Below are positions 1-8,768 of a DNA stretch of 64,000 bases, piece after piece (the stretch's first letter is position 1; every line of letters begins with the position of its first letter). The DNA is from Mycobacterium botniense (lineage in GTDB: Bacteria > Actinomycetota > Actinomycetes > Mycobacteriales > Mycobacteriaceae), in contig NZ_BLKW01000004.1 of assembly GCF_010723305.1 (NCBI RefSeq), forward strand, positions 1,612,001 to 1,676,000. Reading direction: 5' to 3'. The notes beneath the pieces are model-generated. The model made no database searches, was not told the DNA's origin, and was given only the letters and a program-made list of their open reading frames with translations. A program made the translations under genes and the position numbers.

Positions 1-96
1 ACGAGCCCGCGGCGTGGCTGCGCAGCACTCACACTCCTCATCTCAAGGGGATCGTCTCAGGGGCAACGAGTGACCAGTCTAGAGGCGGTAATTTCG

Positions 97-989
97 GTGC
101 CATCGACACACACATCGCACTGGTCGGTCCGGGCGCCGTCGGCACGACGGTCGCCGCATTGCTGCACGCCGCCGGTCATCCGGTGCTGCTGTGCGGGCGC
201 ACCCCGCGCGAGCAGATCGAACTGCGGCCCGACGGCGCCGACCCGATCGTGGTGCCCGGGCCGGTGTGCACCGATCCCGCCGAGATCACCACGGCGGCCG
301 ACGTCGTCGTGCTGGCGGTCAAAGCCACCCAGAACGACGCCGCCCGCGGCTGGCTGGCCCGGCTGTGCGACGAGCGCACCGTGGTCGCCGTGCTGCAAAA
401 CGGTGTCGAGCACATCGAGCGGGTCCGGCCGCACTGCCCGTCCTCGGCCATTGTTCCCGGCATCGTGTGGTTTTCGGCGGAGACCCACCCGCAGGGCTGG
501 GTGCGGTTGCGCGGGGAGGCGCGGCTGGTGTTGCCGACTGGAGCTGCTGCGGCGACGATCGCCGAGCTGCTGCGCAGCGCCGGGTGCACGGTGGACTGCG
601 ATCCCGACTTCACCACCGCGGCATGGCGCAAGCTGCTGGCCAACGCCGTCGCCGGCCTCATGGCGTTGTCCGGGCGGCGCTCGGGGATGTTCCGCCGCAC
701 CGATGTGGCCGCGCTGGCCCGCCGTTATGTCGCCGAATGCCTGGCGGCCGCCCGGGCCGAGGGCGCCCGGCTCGGCGACGAGGTGGCCGCGGAGCTGGTC
801 GAGATGTTCCGCCGTGCTCCCGCCGATATGGGCACGTCGATGCTGGCCGACCGGGAAGCCGGCCGGCCACTGGAATGGGATATCCGCAACGGGGTCATCA
901 TCCGCAAAGCGCGTACGCACGGCCTGGCCACCCCGATCAGCGAGGTGGTGGTCCCGCTGCTGGCCGCCGCCAGCGACGGTCCCGGCTGA
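97..989 (+). CDS. 2-dehydropantoate 2-reductase (ketopantoate reductase) family protein, start region out of frame
   Basis: NADPH-dependent ketopantoate reductase family, the counterpart of Rv2573; the family makes pantoate for coenzyme A, though this paralogue's substrate is not known. The Rossmann glycine motif GPGAVG is encoded at about 129-146 and the C-terminal reductase domain (TAAWRKLLANAVAG) follows. The frame that carries the Rossmann motif has no ATG, GTG or TTG before it within the window. The plausible start, GTG at 97 with an AGAGG ribosome site upstream, is out of frame by 2 bases because of the ACACACACA run at 106-114. One CA unit fewer would give MPSTHIALVGPG. The first in-frame start is TTG at 159, which would lose the nucleotide-binding motif. 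It may be a pseudogene, a phase-variable gene or a sequence error. Confidence 0.75.
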
Positions 990-1192
990 GCTGCGGCAGA
1001 ACGCGGCGTCACGGACGCTGCCGGTGAGCACGCACACGATGGTCCGTGGGCCGGTTCGCCGCCCGCGTGGACCGGATCATATCGGCCAGCGCGGCCACCC
1101 GCGCGGTGACGCCGTCGAGCCGACCGGTGCCGCATCGCGTCGCAGACCGGCCGCGACACAGCCTGATGCGTTGATGCAATAACATCAATTGG

Positions 1193-1414
1193 GTGCGAAC
1201 CACCCTGAATATCGACGACGACGTGATGACCGCCGCTCGTGAACTCGCCGCGAGCGAGCACCGTTCGCTCGGCGCGGTGATCTCCGAGCTGGCGCGCCGA
1301 GGCCTCATGCCGGCGCGTGTCGACGCCGCTGATGGACTGCCGGTGATTCGCGTGCCACCCGGCACGCCGCCGATCACGCCAGAGATGGTGCGGCGCGCGC
1401 TCGACGAGGATTGA
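1193..1414 (+). CDS. vapB: VapB-type antitoxin
   Basis: Small 73-residue protein that starts with MRTTLNIDDDV, typical of ribbon-helix-helix VapB antitoxins. The N-terminal strand-helix-helix would bind the operator, and the acidic or proline-rich C-terminal tail would cap the toxin active site. GTG start. It is followed after 7 bp by a PIN-domain toxin gene, the standard antitoxin-first order, so the pair is probably one autoregulated operon. It is not a close match to VapB40 or VapB41 of the equivalent M. tuberculosis neighbourhood as I remember them, so this pair looks like a separate accession. The exact paralogue number cannot be given. Confidence 0.85.
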   Translation: MRTTLNIDDDVMTAARELAASEHRSLGAVISELARRGLMPARVDAADGLPVIRVPPGTPPITPEMVRRALDED

Positions 1415-1421
1415 CGCCGCA

Positions 1422-1838
1422 ATGGCACTGCTCGACGTCAACGCGCTGGTCGCGCTGGCGTGGGACTCGCACATTCACCATGTGCGGATCCGTGAGTGGT
1501 TTGCGGCCAACGCATCGGAGGGGTGGGCGACGTGCCCGATCACCGAGAGCGGGTTCGTGCGTGTGTCGACCAACCCAAAGGTGCTTGCCAGCCCGATCAC
1601 CATCGCTGAGGCGCGACGTGTCGTAGCGGCCCTGCGCAACCTCACGGGTCACCGGTTCCTCGCCGACGACGTGTCGATGGTCGATGACGATGTGCCGCCG
1701 GTTGCCGGTCACCGGCAGGTGACCGACGCACACCTGCTGACGCTCGCCCGCCGCCGGGGTGTCCGTCTCGTCACCTTCGACACCGCCGTCGTCGCCCTTG
1801 CGCAGGGGCGCGACGTCGAGCTGCTGACCACACTCTGA
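1422..1838 (+). CDS. vapC: VapC-type PIN-domain ribonuclease toxin
   Basis: A 138-residue PIN-domain protein. The acidic residues expected of the Mg-dependent ribonuclease site are all present: D5 (LLDVNAL), E42 (ITESGF), D102 (VTDAHLL) and D120 (TFDTAV). Family members cleave tRNA or rRNA and stop translation when the partner antitoxin is degraded. The full set of catalytic residues and normal length suggest a working toxin, in contrast to the vapC relic near 10 kb. It is cotranscribed with the antitoxin gene 7 bp upstream. The RNA target cannot be predicted from sequence alone. Confidence 0.9.
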   Translation: MALLDVNALVALAWDSHIHHVRIREWFAANASEGWATCPITESGFVRVSTNPKVLASPITIAEARRVVAALRNLTGHRFLADDVSMVDDDVPPVAGHRQVTDAHLLTLARRRGVRLVTFDTAVVALAQGRDVELLTTL

Positions 1839-2014
1839 ACAATTCGGCGACCCCGGCGCCCGCCGCCACCGCCAACCCGGTATCCGCTGAGACCGGCGCC
1901 GACACCGAGAGTTCGCCAAAGCCGGCGCGGCGCAACAGAGTGTGCGAAGCTGAGGTCGCCCACCTCGGTGGCGGCCCCGTCACCGAGCAGCACCAGCCGC
2001 AGCGGAGGCGTGTG

Positions 2015-2896
2015 ATGACCTTCAACGAGGGTGTGCAGATCGACACCACCACGACATCGACGTCCGGCGGCGGCGCAGGACGCGGGATCGCCATCGGCGG
2101 TGGCCTGGGTGGGCTGCTGATCGTGCTGCTGGCGTTGCTGTTTGGCGCCGATCCCGGTGATGTGCTCAGCCAGCATCCCGTCAACACGCGAGACGATGTG
2201 GCGCCCGGTTTCGATGTGAACAAATGCCGGACCGGGGCCGACGCCAACCGATACGTGCAATGCCGCGTGGTCGCCACCGGCAATTCGCTCGACGCCGTCT
2301 GGCACCAACTGATGCCCGGTTACACCCGCCCCCGGGTGCGGCTGTTCAGCGTGCGGGTGGACACCGGCTGCGGGCCGGCCACCAGCGATATCGGGCCGTT
2401 TTACTGTCCCGTGGATCGCACCGCATACTTCGACACCGACTTCTTTGAGGTGCTGAAAGACGAATTCGGTTCCAGCGGTGGGCCGTTGGCGCAGGAGTAT
2501 GTGGTGGCCCACGAATTCGGCCACCACGTGCAGAACGTGGAGGGCCTGCTGGGCCGCGCCCAGCAGGGTGCCCAGGGCGCGCAGGGCAGCGGTGTGCGCA
2601 CCGAATTGCAGGCCGATTGCTATGCCGGGGTGTGGGCGCACTATGCGGCAACGGTCAAACAGGAGAGCACCGGGGTGCCGTTCCTGGAGCCGTTGAGCGA
2701 CAAGGATATCCACGACGCGTTGTCGGCGGCGGCGGCGGTGGGTGACGACCGCATCCAGCAGTCGGTGACCGGACACGTCAACCCGGAGTCGTGGACGCAT
2801 GGTTCGTCAGCGCAGCGGCAGAAGTGGTTCACCGTGGGCTATCAGACGGGTGATCCCAACAAGTGCGACACGTTCGCCACCTATGACCTGGGTTAG
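2015..2896 (+). CDS. Neutral zinc metallopeptidase, membrane-anchored (Rv2575-like, YpfJ family)
   Basis: Protein of 293 residues, the same length as M. tuberculosis Rv2575 and close to it throughout. A glycine-rich transmembrane segment lies at about residues 25-45. The zinc site is HEFGH at residues 166-170 within VVAHEFGHHVQN, with a downstream glutamate in ELQADC near residue 197 as a likely third ligand. The start ATG 2015 is preferred to the GTG at 1940 because GGAGG lies about 7 bp upstream and the homologue starts MTFNEGVQID. The physiological substrate of this family is unknown. Confidence 0.92.
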   Translation: MTFNEGVQIDTTTTSTSGGGAGRGIAIGGGLGGLLIVLLALLFGADPGDVLSQHPVNTRDDVAPGFDVNKCRTGADANRYVQCRVVATGNSLDAVWHQLMPGYTRPRVRLFSVRVDTGCGPATSDIGPFYCPVDRTAYFDTDFFEVLKDEFGSSGGPLAQEYVVAHEFGHHVQNVEGLLGRAQQGAQGAQGSGVRTELQADCYAGVWAHYAATVKQESTGVPFLEPLSDKDIHDALSAAAAVGDDRIQQSVTGHVNPESWTHGSSAQRQKWFTVGYQTGDPNKCDTFATYDLG

Positions 2897-2974
2897 GTTC
2901 GTCACCGCTGCGGTGATCGACCGGACGGCCGGAACCTCGACGGCTCACCGCTCGGGTGCTTTAGGCTGGACAGC

Positions 2975-4003
2975 GTGGCATCTGAGCGCGAGTCACGATC
3001 GCGGGGTAACAACCTCAAATGGGCGTTGGGGGCGGTGACTCTCATCGCGGTGGTGGCTACCGCCCTCGCGGTGACGTTACTGTTGAGCGGCGGTTCCGAC
3101 CGAGACCCGGCCGCGAATGCACCGTCGAAGACGGGGTCCGACGCGGCGTCGGGCATCGCCAGCGCAAACGACACCGGACCGGTCGCGGTGATCACCGAAG
3201 ATCCCAGCTGCGGCGCATGGACGTCCATCCACAACGACCTCGCATCCGGCGGGGAACTGCTGTGGAACGACCGGGATCTGTCGGTGCCGGCCTCAGCGTG
3301 GACGGATAAGCAGCGCGGCAAGTTCATGGCGGCGGCGCAGGCGATGCGCAGCGCCGCCGCGCAGACCGTGGGGCTGGCCAAGTTGACACCGCATCGCGTC
3401 ATGCGCGAACTCTACGAGCAGTTCATCGCCTACGCGCGCGCCTATTCCGAACGTATCCCGAAATACACTCCGGCGGACAACAATTTGGCGGGCACCGCCA
3501 ACAGTGCGTCGTCTGCGTTGGGGGCGATCTGCGCCGCGATTACCGATGGTTCCGCCGCGGCACGGGGCCCGATGGTTCCGCCGGTGGCCGCCCCGTCGCA
3601 GATCGCGCCGCTGGGCAACCCGGCGAATCCGCAAAGCTTCCTCACCAGCCCCACACCCGTGTGCGCCGAGTGGAAAGCGGCGCTGGATCAGTTCGGCCGC
3701 CAAACCGCCGACTGGCAAAAGATCGATCCCCGCATTCCCGCGATGTTGTGGAACCCGGAGCAGAAGGCGACCAACTACGCGGCAGCGTCTCTGATGAACA
3801 CCTATGCCAGCAAGCTGGAACAGCTGGGCCGGCGCAGCGGAAACCCCATATTCCAGGATTTCGCCGAACTGTCCGCCCAGTATCGCCGGGCCTTCGTTCT
3901 GGCTGTGCCGACCTACACCCCGCCGGACAACCATCTGGCGAATGCCGCCAACTACGCGTCCACCATCATCCTGGGAGCCTGTGCGGCGCTAGCCGCGTGG
4001 TAG
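2975..4003 (+). CDS. Single-pass membrane protein with a duplicated extracytoplasmic domain, function unknown
   Basis: A 342-residue protein with a positively charged N-terminus and a transmembrane helix at about 15-37. Two related domains follow, at about 77-195 and 225-342. Each begins with a conserved Cys-x-x-Trp (CGAW, CAEW) and ends with matching segments: YTPADNNLA...GAICAA in the first and YTPPDNHLA...GACAA in the second. The cysteines could form one disulphide per domain. It has GTG start and no strong ribosome site. The gene lies between the metallopeptidase and a convergent lipoprotein gene. I recognise no catalytic motif. Confidence 0.8.
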   Translation: MASERESRSRGNNLKWALGAVTLIAVVATALAVTLLLSGGSDRDPAANAPSKTGSDAASGIASANDTGPVAVITEDPSCGAWTSIHNDLASGGELLWNDRDLSVPASAWTDKQRGKFMAAAQAMRSAAAQTVGLAKLTPHRVMRELYEQFIAYARAYSERIPKYTPADNNLAGTANSASSALGAICAAITDGSAAARGPMVPPVAAPSQIAPLGNPANPQSFLTSPTPVCAEWKAALDQFGRQTADWQKIDPRIPAMLWNPEQKATNYAAASLMNTYASKLEQLGRRSGNPIFQDFAELSAQYRRAFVLAVPTYTPPDNHLANAANYASTIILGACAALAAW

Positions 4004-4012
4004 ACACTCTGC

Positions 4013-4669
4013 TCACCCGCGGATGGCTGACACCGAGTCGGTCAGCAGCCGGCGAGCACGCTCGACGTCGATGACGGGGGGCGGCTGATCGCGAGCCGCC
4101 ACCGGGTTGACGCTGACCATCACAACCAGATCACCCAGATAGGCGGCGTAGTTGTAAACCTCGCGGGACACCGACTTTCCGGCGGCGTTTGCCTGAATCT
4201 GCCGATGGGTGCCCACCGTTTGGGCACCGTTGATTCGCGGGGCGTCCACCGCGTCGATGACACCGCTGATCTTGCCGGCGTCGAACGTGACATGTTTGCA
4301 ATTGTCCGGAATTCCGTTGAACGGCACGGCTTCGTTGGCCAGAACGGCGATCGAGTAAAACCTGTTGCCGTTCCCGTCGGCGGCCAGGACCGCCATCTTG
4401 CCTTGCAGCCCGAGCGGCAACCGCCGGCTCGCCGCGTAGTCGGCGCAGCCCGGCGGATCGAATTTCACTCCCGGGGGAAGCTTCTGCGGCCCCGCCATAT
4501 TGGGGTCAATCCCGCTCGGCCCCTTGGTTGTGACCCGATACTCCGGACCGAAGGTGGACTTGACCGTGAACAGCTTGGCGATGTCGGGCGGGTGCGCCGA
4601 GTGGCTTGTCGAACACGCAGCCAGCCACCCCGCGCACATGACACCAACCACCGTCTTGTGTACCTGCAC
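4013..4669 (-). CDS. Putative lipoprotein of unknown function
   Basis: Starting at GTG 4669 the protein has a short signal peptide ending in the lipobox LAAC, followed by CSTSHSAHPPDIAKLF. The lipidated cysteine would therefore be about residue 19. The mature part (about 200 residues) has conserved-looking segments GPSGIDPNMAGPQKLPPG and PRINGAQTVGTHRQ and no enzymatic motif that I can name; a DUF5642-type lipoprotein is a tentative match. An upstream extension to 4747 stays open but would bury the signal peptide. It converges on the duplicated-domain membrane gene, whose end is 9 bp away. Confidence 0.75.
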   Translation of the reverse strand: MQVHKTVVGVMCAGWLAACSTSHSAHPPDIAKLFTVKSTFGPEYRVTTKGPSGIDPNMAGPQKLPPGVKFDPPGCADYAASRRLPLGLQGKMAVLAADGNGNRFYSIAVLANEAVPFNGIPDNCKHVTFDAGKISGVIDAVDAPRINGAQTVGTHRQIQANAAGKSVSREVYNYAAYLGDLVVMVSVNPVAARDQPPPVIDVERARRLLTDSVSAIRG

Positions 4670-4841
4670 CCCCGCAATGTACCCAACGCGTTCGCGCGTC
4701 ATCACCACAGGGCCGCCGGGTTCATCGACAACACTTGCGGCTCGCACCCACGCGCTACCCGGCCCGCGCTGCTGACACCGGTGACGCCGTCGATGATGCG
4801 CGGTTCAGCTCATCGACGAATTGCGTTGCCGCAACGAAAGT

Positions 4842-4882
4842 CGCCAACACCCCGGGCCTTGCATCGGCCCGGGGTGTTGGCG
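4842..4882 (-). terminator. Strong hairpin terminator of the PE-PPE-Esx operon
   Basis: Perfect 17-bp inverted repeat (CGCCAACACCCCGGGCC and its complement) with a 7-nt loop, 10 bp past the stop of the esxN-like gene. There is no long U tract, which is usual for mycobacterial hairpin terminators. Confidence 0.8.
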
Positions 4883-4892
4883 GCTGATCAGG

Positions 4893-5177
4893 TCAGGCCC
4901 AGCTGGAGCCGACGGCGGCGTCGGTGTCGGCCATATTGGAGCCGGCGGTCTGCACCTTGGCACCATGGGCATTGGCCTGCTCGTAGATCACCTGAAAGTT
5001 GCGACCCAACTCGGTGATGAACTGCTGGCAAGCCGCCGAACCGGCACCACCCCAAAAATCCCCAGCCGCAAGCACATCACGCACAATCGCCTGATGCTCA
5101 GCCTCCAACGCCATCGCCTGAGCACGAATCGTGGCGCCATGCGCATCCACATCACCAAACTGATAATTAATCGTCAT
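4893..5177 (-). CDS. WXG100 protein of the EsxN/EsxI/EsxL (QILSS-partner) group
   Basis: 94 residues, the usual length of EsxN-type proteins, beginning MTINYQFGDVDAHGA. The helical-hairpin turn has the WGG motif at W42. It should form a heterodimer with the EsxM-like product of the adjacent upstream gene and be exported by the ESX-5 type VII system, which is not encoded in this window. The short 19-bp gap to the partner supports cotranscription. It is almost identical to remembered EsxN across its length. Confidence 0.95.
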   Translation of the reverse strand: MTINYQFGDVDAHGATIRAQAMALEAEHQAIVRDVLAAGDFWGGAGSAACQQFITELGRNFQVIYEQANAHGAKVQTAGSNMADTDAAVGSSWA

Positions 5178-5196
5178 AACCCAAAACTCCTCTGCC

Positions 5197-5493
5197 CTAG
5201 CTGCTCAACAACTGCTGAGAGGCCTGCTCCTGAGCCTCATAATTATTCGCGTCACGAATCAGCCCATCACGCACCCCATGCAACATATTCACAATGTTGC
5301 GAAACGCCTGATGCATCTGACCCATCGTGTCATACGACGTCATCTGCGCGGTCCCGCTCCACCCGGCACCGGCAATATTCTGCGACGACGCCCACATCTT
5401 GCGGGCCTCATCCTCCACCGTCTGAGCGTGCACATCAAAACGCCCAGCCATCGCCCGCATCTGATGCGGATCCGTCATAAAACGCGCAGGCAC
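5197..5493 (-). CDS. WXG100 protein of the EsxM/EsxJ (QILSS) group
   Basis: 98 residues from GTG 5493, which lies 8 nt after an AAGGAG ribosome site. The GTG at 5502 is too close to that site to be used. WSG motif at W45 and the C-terminal export motif YxxxE at Y85-E89, followed by the tail QASQQLLSS. The tail differs from the usual QILSS at one position (I to L). It would pair with the EsxN-like protein and is the fourth-position member of the PE-PPE-Esx-Esx cassette. Confidence 0.94.
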   Translation of the reverse strand: MPARFMTDPHQMRAMAGRFDVHAQTVEDEARKMWASSQNIAGAGWSGTAQMTSYDTMGQMHQAFRNIVNMLHGVRDGLIRDANNYEAQEQASQQLLSS

Positions 5494-5562
5494 CCTACTC
5501 ACTCCTTACCTTGAATCCGATGTGTGTTGATCACGTTGTGCTGCAACGGCATCGCCCTCCCA

Positions 5563-6834
5563 CTATCCGCCGGCGGGTGAGCGGGGCACCACTTTGGGCG
5601 CTTTGGCGGCGATACTGCCCAGGCCGCGCCCGCTCAGTGCGCCCATGAGCGCCTGACCGAACGGACCGCCGGGCATGGACGACGCCTGCGGCGCCAGTGC
5701 CGGGGTCGCGACGCTGGCGTTCGGCAGCACCGGGGCGGCCCGGGTCATCGCCGGGGCTGCGGCCGACCAGGCCTGGGGCACCGAGAGCCCGCCCACCGAC
5801 GTCGCGTGGGCCAGTTGCGCGGTGACCGCCGATCCCCAGGATTTGAGCTGGTTGCCCACACTGGCCACGATCGCCTGGAACTTGCCGTCGACGAGTTGGC
5901 CTACCGAGTTCAGCAATGTTCCGCTGATCCCTGACATATTCGACATCGCGCCCATCGAGCTGCCCGCGCTCATGAACATCCGGGCGGGGATGGTCGACAT
6001 CATCGCCCCGTAATAGGCGACGTAGATCGGCAGCATCAGCGCCGTCGTCGGCACGCCGCTCAACACTGAGCCCAGACCCGAGCTGGAGATGGCCGATGCC
6101 AGTGAGCCCAGACCCAGATCGGTCAGCACCGTCGACAGGAACGAAGACCCGCCCGTCGACTCCACTGCTGCCGCGGTGGGTGTCGCCAGCTGGGTCAGCG
6201 CGGTCGGCACCAGCTGTGGAAGCGACCCCAGGATATTCGACGCGCCGGCCGCCTGGCTGGCCGCGCCGACGGCCTGGCTGACCGCGGCCTGCAGAGCACT
6301 CAGCGCGCCGCTGGCCACTTGCGGGGCGGCGCTGAAGGCCTGCAGGATCGTCGCCTCGGCTGAGGAGAGCGCGTAGCTGGTCATCATTGCGACGTCTTGG
6401 GCCCACATTTCGGCGTACTGGGCCTCGGTGGCCGCGATGGCGGCGGCGTTCTGCCCGAAGAAGTTCGTCGCGATCAAGGCCGCCAACTGGGCGCGGTTGG
6501 CTGCGATCACCGGCGGCGGCACCGTGGCCGCAAACGCCGTCTCAAACGCCGTCCCCGCGGCCTTGGCCTGGGCTGCCGCCTGCTCGGCCTGCGCTGCGGT
6601 GCCGGTGAGCCAGGACAAATACGCCTGGGCCGCACCCGTCATCGACGCCGACGACGGGCCCTGCCACGCGCCGGTCAGCCCGGCAATCACCGACTGGTAG
6701 GAGTTCGCCACCGCGGTCAAATCGGCGGCTAAGCTGTCCCAGGCTGCTGCGGCAGCCATCATCGGCCCCGACCCCGGACCGGAGTACATCATCCCTGAGA
6801 TAACCTCCGGCGGCCATCCGGCAAAAACGCTCAC
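5563..6834 (-). CDS. PPE family protein, SVP subfamily
   Basis: 423 residues. The N-terminal PPE domain (about 1-180) starts [14 protein letters not shown] and contains the WQG turn of the helical bundle near residue 56. The SVP signature GGLSVPQAW is near residue 347, so this is a PPE-SVP protein. Such proteins are exported by ESX-5 as a PE-PPE dimer with an EspG5-type chaperone. A PE gene lies 14 bp upstream and is the likely partner. The C-terminal tail after SVP is short and glycine-rich. It resembles PPE25-27 of the M. tuberculosis ESX-5 locus. Confidence 0.93.
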   Translation of the reverse strand: MSVFAGWPPEVISGMMYSGPGSGPMMAAAAAWDSLAADLTAVANSYQSVIAGLTGAWQGPSSASMTGAAQAYLSWLTGTAAQAEQAAAQAKAAGTAFETAFAATVPPPVIAANRAQLAALIATNFFGQNAAAIAATEAQYAEMWAQDVAMMTSYALSSAEATILQAFSAAPQVASGALSALQAAVSQAVGAASQAAGASNILGSLPQLVPTALTQLATPTAAAVESTGGSSFLSTVLTDLGLGSLASAISSSGLGSVLSGVPTTALMLPIYVAYYGAMMSTIPARMFMSAGSSMGAMSNMSGISGTLLNSVGQLVDGKFQAIVASVGNQLKSWGSAVTAQLAHATSVGGLSVPQAWSAAAPAMTRAAPVLPNASVATPALAPQASSMPGGPFGQALMGALSGRGLGSIAAKAPKVVPRSPAGG

Positions 6835-6848
6835 AGCCTGCTCCCCCG

Positions 6849-7148
6849 TCAGCCGGTCACGGTGGCGTTGGCGGCTTCCGTCATCTCGTAGGCGCCGGCG
6901 TTGGAGCCCAGCGTGGCCACGAGCTGTTCGTGGATAGCTGCGGCCTGTGCGCTGACCGCCTGATACATCTGGGCGTGCGCGGCGAATTGAGCCGCGGTCA
7001 ACGCTGACACCGGGTCGGCCGCAGCGGGAACCACACCGGTCGTCGGCCCGGCCGCGGCTGCATTGTTCGCAGCCATCGCCACACCGAGATCCTGCATATT
7101 CCCGGCCGCCGCCGTCAGCGTCTGCGGATTAGTGACCACAAACGACAT
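6849..7148 (-). CDS. PE family protein (PE18/PE19-like)
   Basis: 99 residues: a bare PE domain with no C-terminal extension, as in PE18 and PE19. It begins [11 protein letters not shown] and ends with the type VII export motif YEMTE inside the segment [12 protein letters not shown] strong AAGGAGG ribosome site lies about 8 nt before the ATG. First gene of the four-gene cassette; probably dimerises with the PPE protein encoded next. Confidence 0.95.
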   Translation of the reverse strand: MSFVVTNPQTLTAAAGNMQDLGVAMAANNAAAAGPTTGVVPAAADPVSALTAAQFAAHAQMYQAVSAQAAAIHEQLVATLGSNAGAYEMTEAANATVTG

Positions 7149-7237
7149 GGGCTTTCCTCCTTCAACGATGCCGTCAAGCTCTGTGACCGACGGCGTTTCG
7201 CGTCACCACTCTTGAAGTTGTGACAGGGCGAGCAATC

Positions 7238-7280
7238 GTTACAGGCCTGTCAGAATACGGTTACAGCCCTGTCAGAATAC
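7238..7280. promoter_or_regulatory. Tandem 21-bp palindromic repeat upstream of the PE gene, possible operator
   Basis: Two copies of gTTACAGnCCTGTCAGAATAC at 7238-7258 and 7260-7280, differing by one base and spaced 22 bp apart, which is two helical turns. Each core (ACAGGCCTGT, ACAGCCCTGT) is a palindrome or nearly so. They lie about 90-130 bp before the PE start codon. The geometry is that of a cooperative dimeric repressor or activator site. The rest of 7149-7512 shows no convincing gene. Confidence 0.5.
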
Positions 7281-7512
7281 TAGGCTCGCACAAACCACAG
7301 GGAGTGAACTTAGCGGAAATTCGGGGAAACACCACGACCCCACGGTGAGTTAATCTCGGCAACTCGCAGTCGCCGGCCCGGCCTCCGGTGGCGCGAGGCC
7401 TGCGCATGTCAACGGCGCGTCCGGACCTGAGAGCACTGCACCGCGGGAGGTTTCCGCACTCGGCGCTACGACATGTCGGCGTCCCGCGCCCACGCGATCA
7501 CACCCGACCGAA

Positions 7513-7555
7513 TGGGCGTCCTTCCCGCACACCTGGTGAGCGGGAAGGACGCCCA
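7513..7555 (-). terminator. Hairpin terminator downstream of porin-like gene A
   Basis: Perfect 16-bp inverted repeat (TGGGCGTCCTTCCCGC with its complement) and an 11-nt loop, 14 bp past the stop codon at 7569. A diverged copy of this hairpin exists at 9554-9596. Confidence 0.8.
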
Positions 7556-7568
7556 CCGCCTCGGCCGG

Positions 7569-8768
7569 TCAGGGGATCAGGCCCAGCAGCATGGTGGGGA
7601 TATCCGCAGCGAACCCGCTCAGCATCGAGCTCATGCCCGCCGGGTCGAATATCGCTGAGAGATCACCGAGGTTCAGCGCCGCGCTGAGATCGGCGGTGGC
7701 CGAACTGAGCATCGTGCTCAGATCCGGTAACCCACTCGAGCCCGCGGCCCCGGTCAGGTCGCTGGCGCTCGCGGCCGCGCTGTGCGCCGGTTCGATCGCG
7801 TGGGCGAGGGCCAGCCGCGCCCACAGCAGCGCGAAAATCGTGCCGTCTTTCTCCAGGGCCGGGAAAAGACCGCTGCCGAACGGCAACGGCGACGGCAACG
7901 TGGTGGAGGTGAGCAGGCCACTGCCGGGGAAGCCTAGGACGCCGATCAACTCGCTGGGCCCGAAAGTGGCCGTGGTGCCGTTGAGGATGGCGTCGGTGAC
8001 ATACGCCGGGGCGTTGACGATATCGCTCAGCGCGGTCAGGTACTGCCCGTCCTGCATGGCGGTGACGATGTCCTGGGCCAGGGTCGCCGATTCCGCGAGA
8101 CCGGCGTGCACCGGGAAGATCACCGAGGCCAGGCTCAGACCCAGCGGGCTGGTCGTCCCGGCAAGCTCCGGGATAAGGTCACTGATAGTCGGGTTGCCGG
8201 TGAAGAGGGCATCGACGAACTTGTCGGCATTGCCCGCCATCCCCTCGGCGACCGACTCCGTCGCGGTGAACAGGTCGTTGATCGGGATCAGCAGGCCGCC
8301 CTTCCCGAACGAGACCGCGTAGTTCCAGATGTCGCCGACCCCGGTGAGGATCTGGCCCGAGGCGATATCACCCAACGCGGTCTGCAGCACGGCCGGCAGC
8401 CCATCGGCAAACGCCGCCAGGCCGCTGCTGGCCGATTCCAGCCCGCCGGCGAGCGTATCGGCGTAACCAAGCTGGTTGCTCAGGATCTGCGACATGATGG
8501 GAAACGGGTCGGCCAGGACGATGTCGGCCAGCTTCTGCAGGTTGTCGGCGGTCGTCGAAAAGACGTCCAACCACTCGGTGATGGGGTTGGTGAACGTGCC
8601 CAGGTCAGCGGCGCTTGCGCCGCCGAGGACATCGGCCGCCGCCGAGGTGAGCTGTACCGCGCGCTGCTGCAGCTCCAGCGACGGACCCGCCACGGGTGTG
8701 ACGGCAATCAGGCCGGCGGCCGCGACGCCGACACCGGCGGTGACATACGGGCGCAGAGCAAGTTCCAT
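7569..8768 (-). CDS. Secreted porin-like protein A (MxLALRPY family, possibly GjpA-type outer membrane channel)
   Basis: 399 residues from ATG 8768, which has an AAAGGA ribosome site. The N-terminus MELALRPYVTAGVGVAAAG is a signal-like hydrophobic segment ending near TPVAGPS. The mature part is rich in Leu, Ala, Gly and Ser with no cysteine or catalytic motif, and ends in DLSAIFDPAGMSSML...LLGLIP. Two paralogues lie nearby (10574-11770, 13888-14973). I believe databases label this family outer membrane porin GjpA, after a Gordonia channel protein, but I cannot verify that here. An upstream extension to 8819 is open but lacks a ribosome site. Confidence 0.75.
   Translation of the reverse strand: MELALRPYVTAGVGVAAAGLIAVTPVAGPSLELQQRAVQLTSAAADVLGGASAADLGTFTNPITEWLDVFSTTADNLQKLADIVLADPFPIMSQILSNQLGYADTLAGGLESASSGLAAFADGLPAVLQTALGDIASGQILTGVGDIWNYAVSFGKGGLLIPINDLFTATESVAEGMAGNADKFVDALFTGNPTISDLIPELAGTTSPLGLSLASVIFPVHAGLAESATLAQDIVTAMQDGQYLTALSDIVNAPAYVTDAILNGTTATFGPSELIGVLGFPGSGLLTSTTLPSPLPFGSGLFPALEKDGTIFALLWARLALAHAIEPAHSAAASASDLTGAAGSSGLPDLSTMLSSATADLSAALNLGDLSAIFDPAGMSSMLSGFAADIPTMLLGLIP

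Noticed and set aside
57..1037. 326-residue minus-strand frame opposite the reductase gene
   Set aside because: Arg/Gly/His-rich antisense frame without family features; the plus strand carries the reductase.
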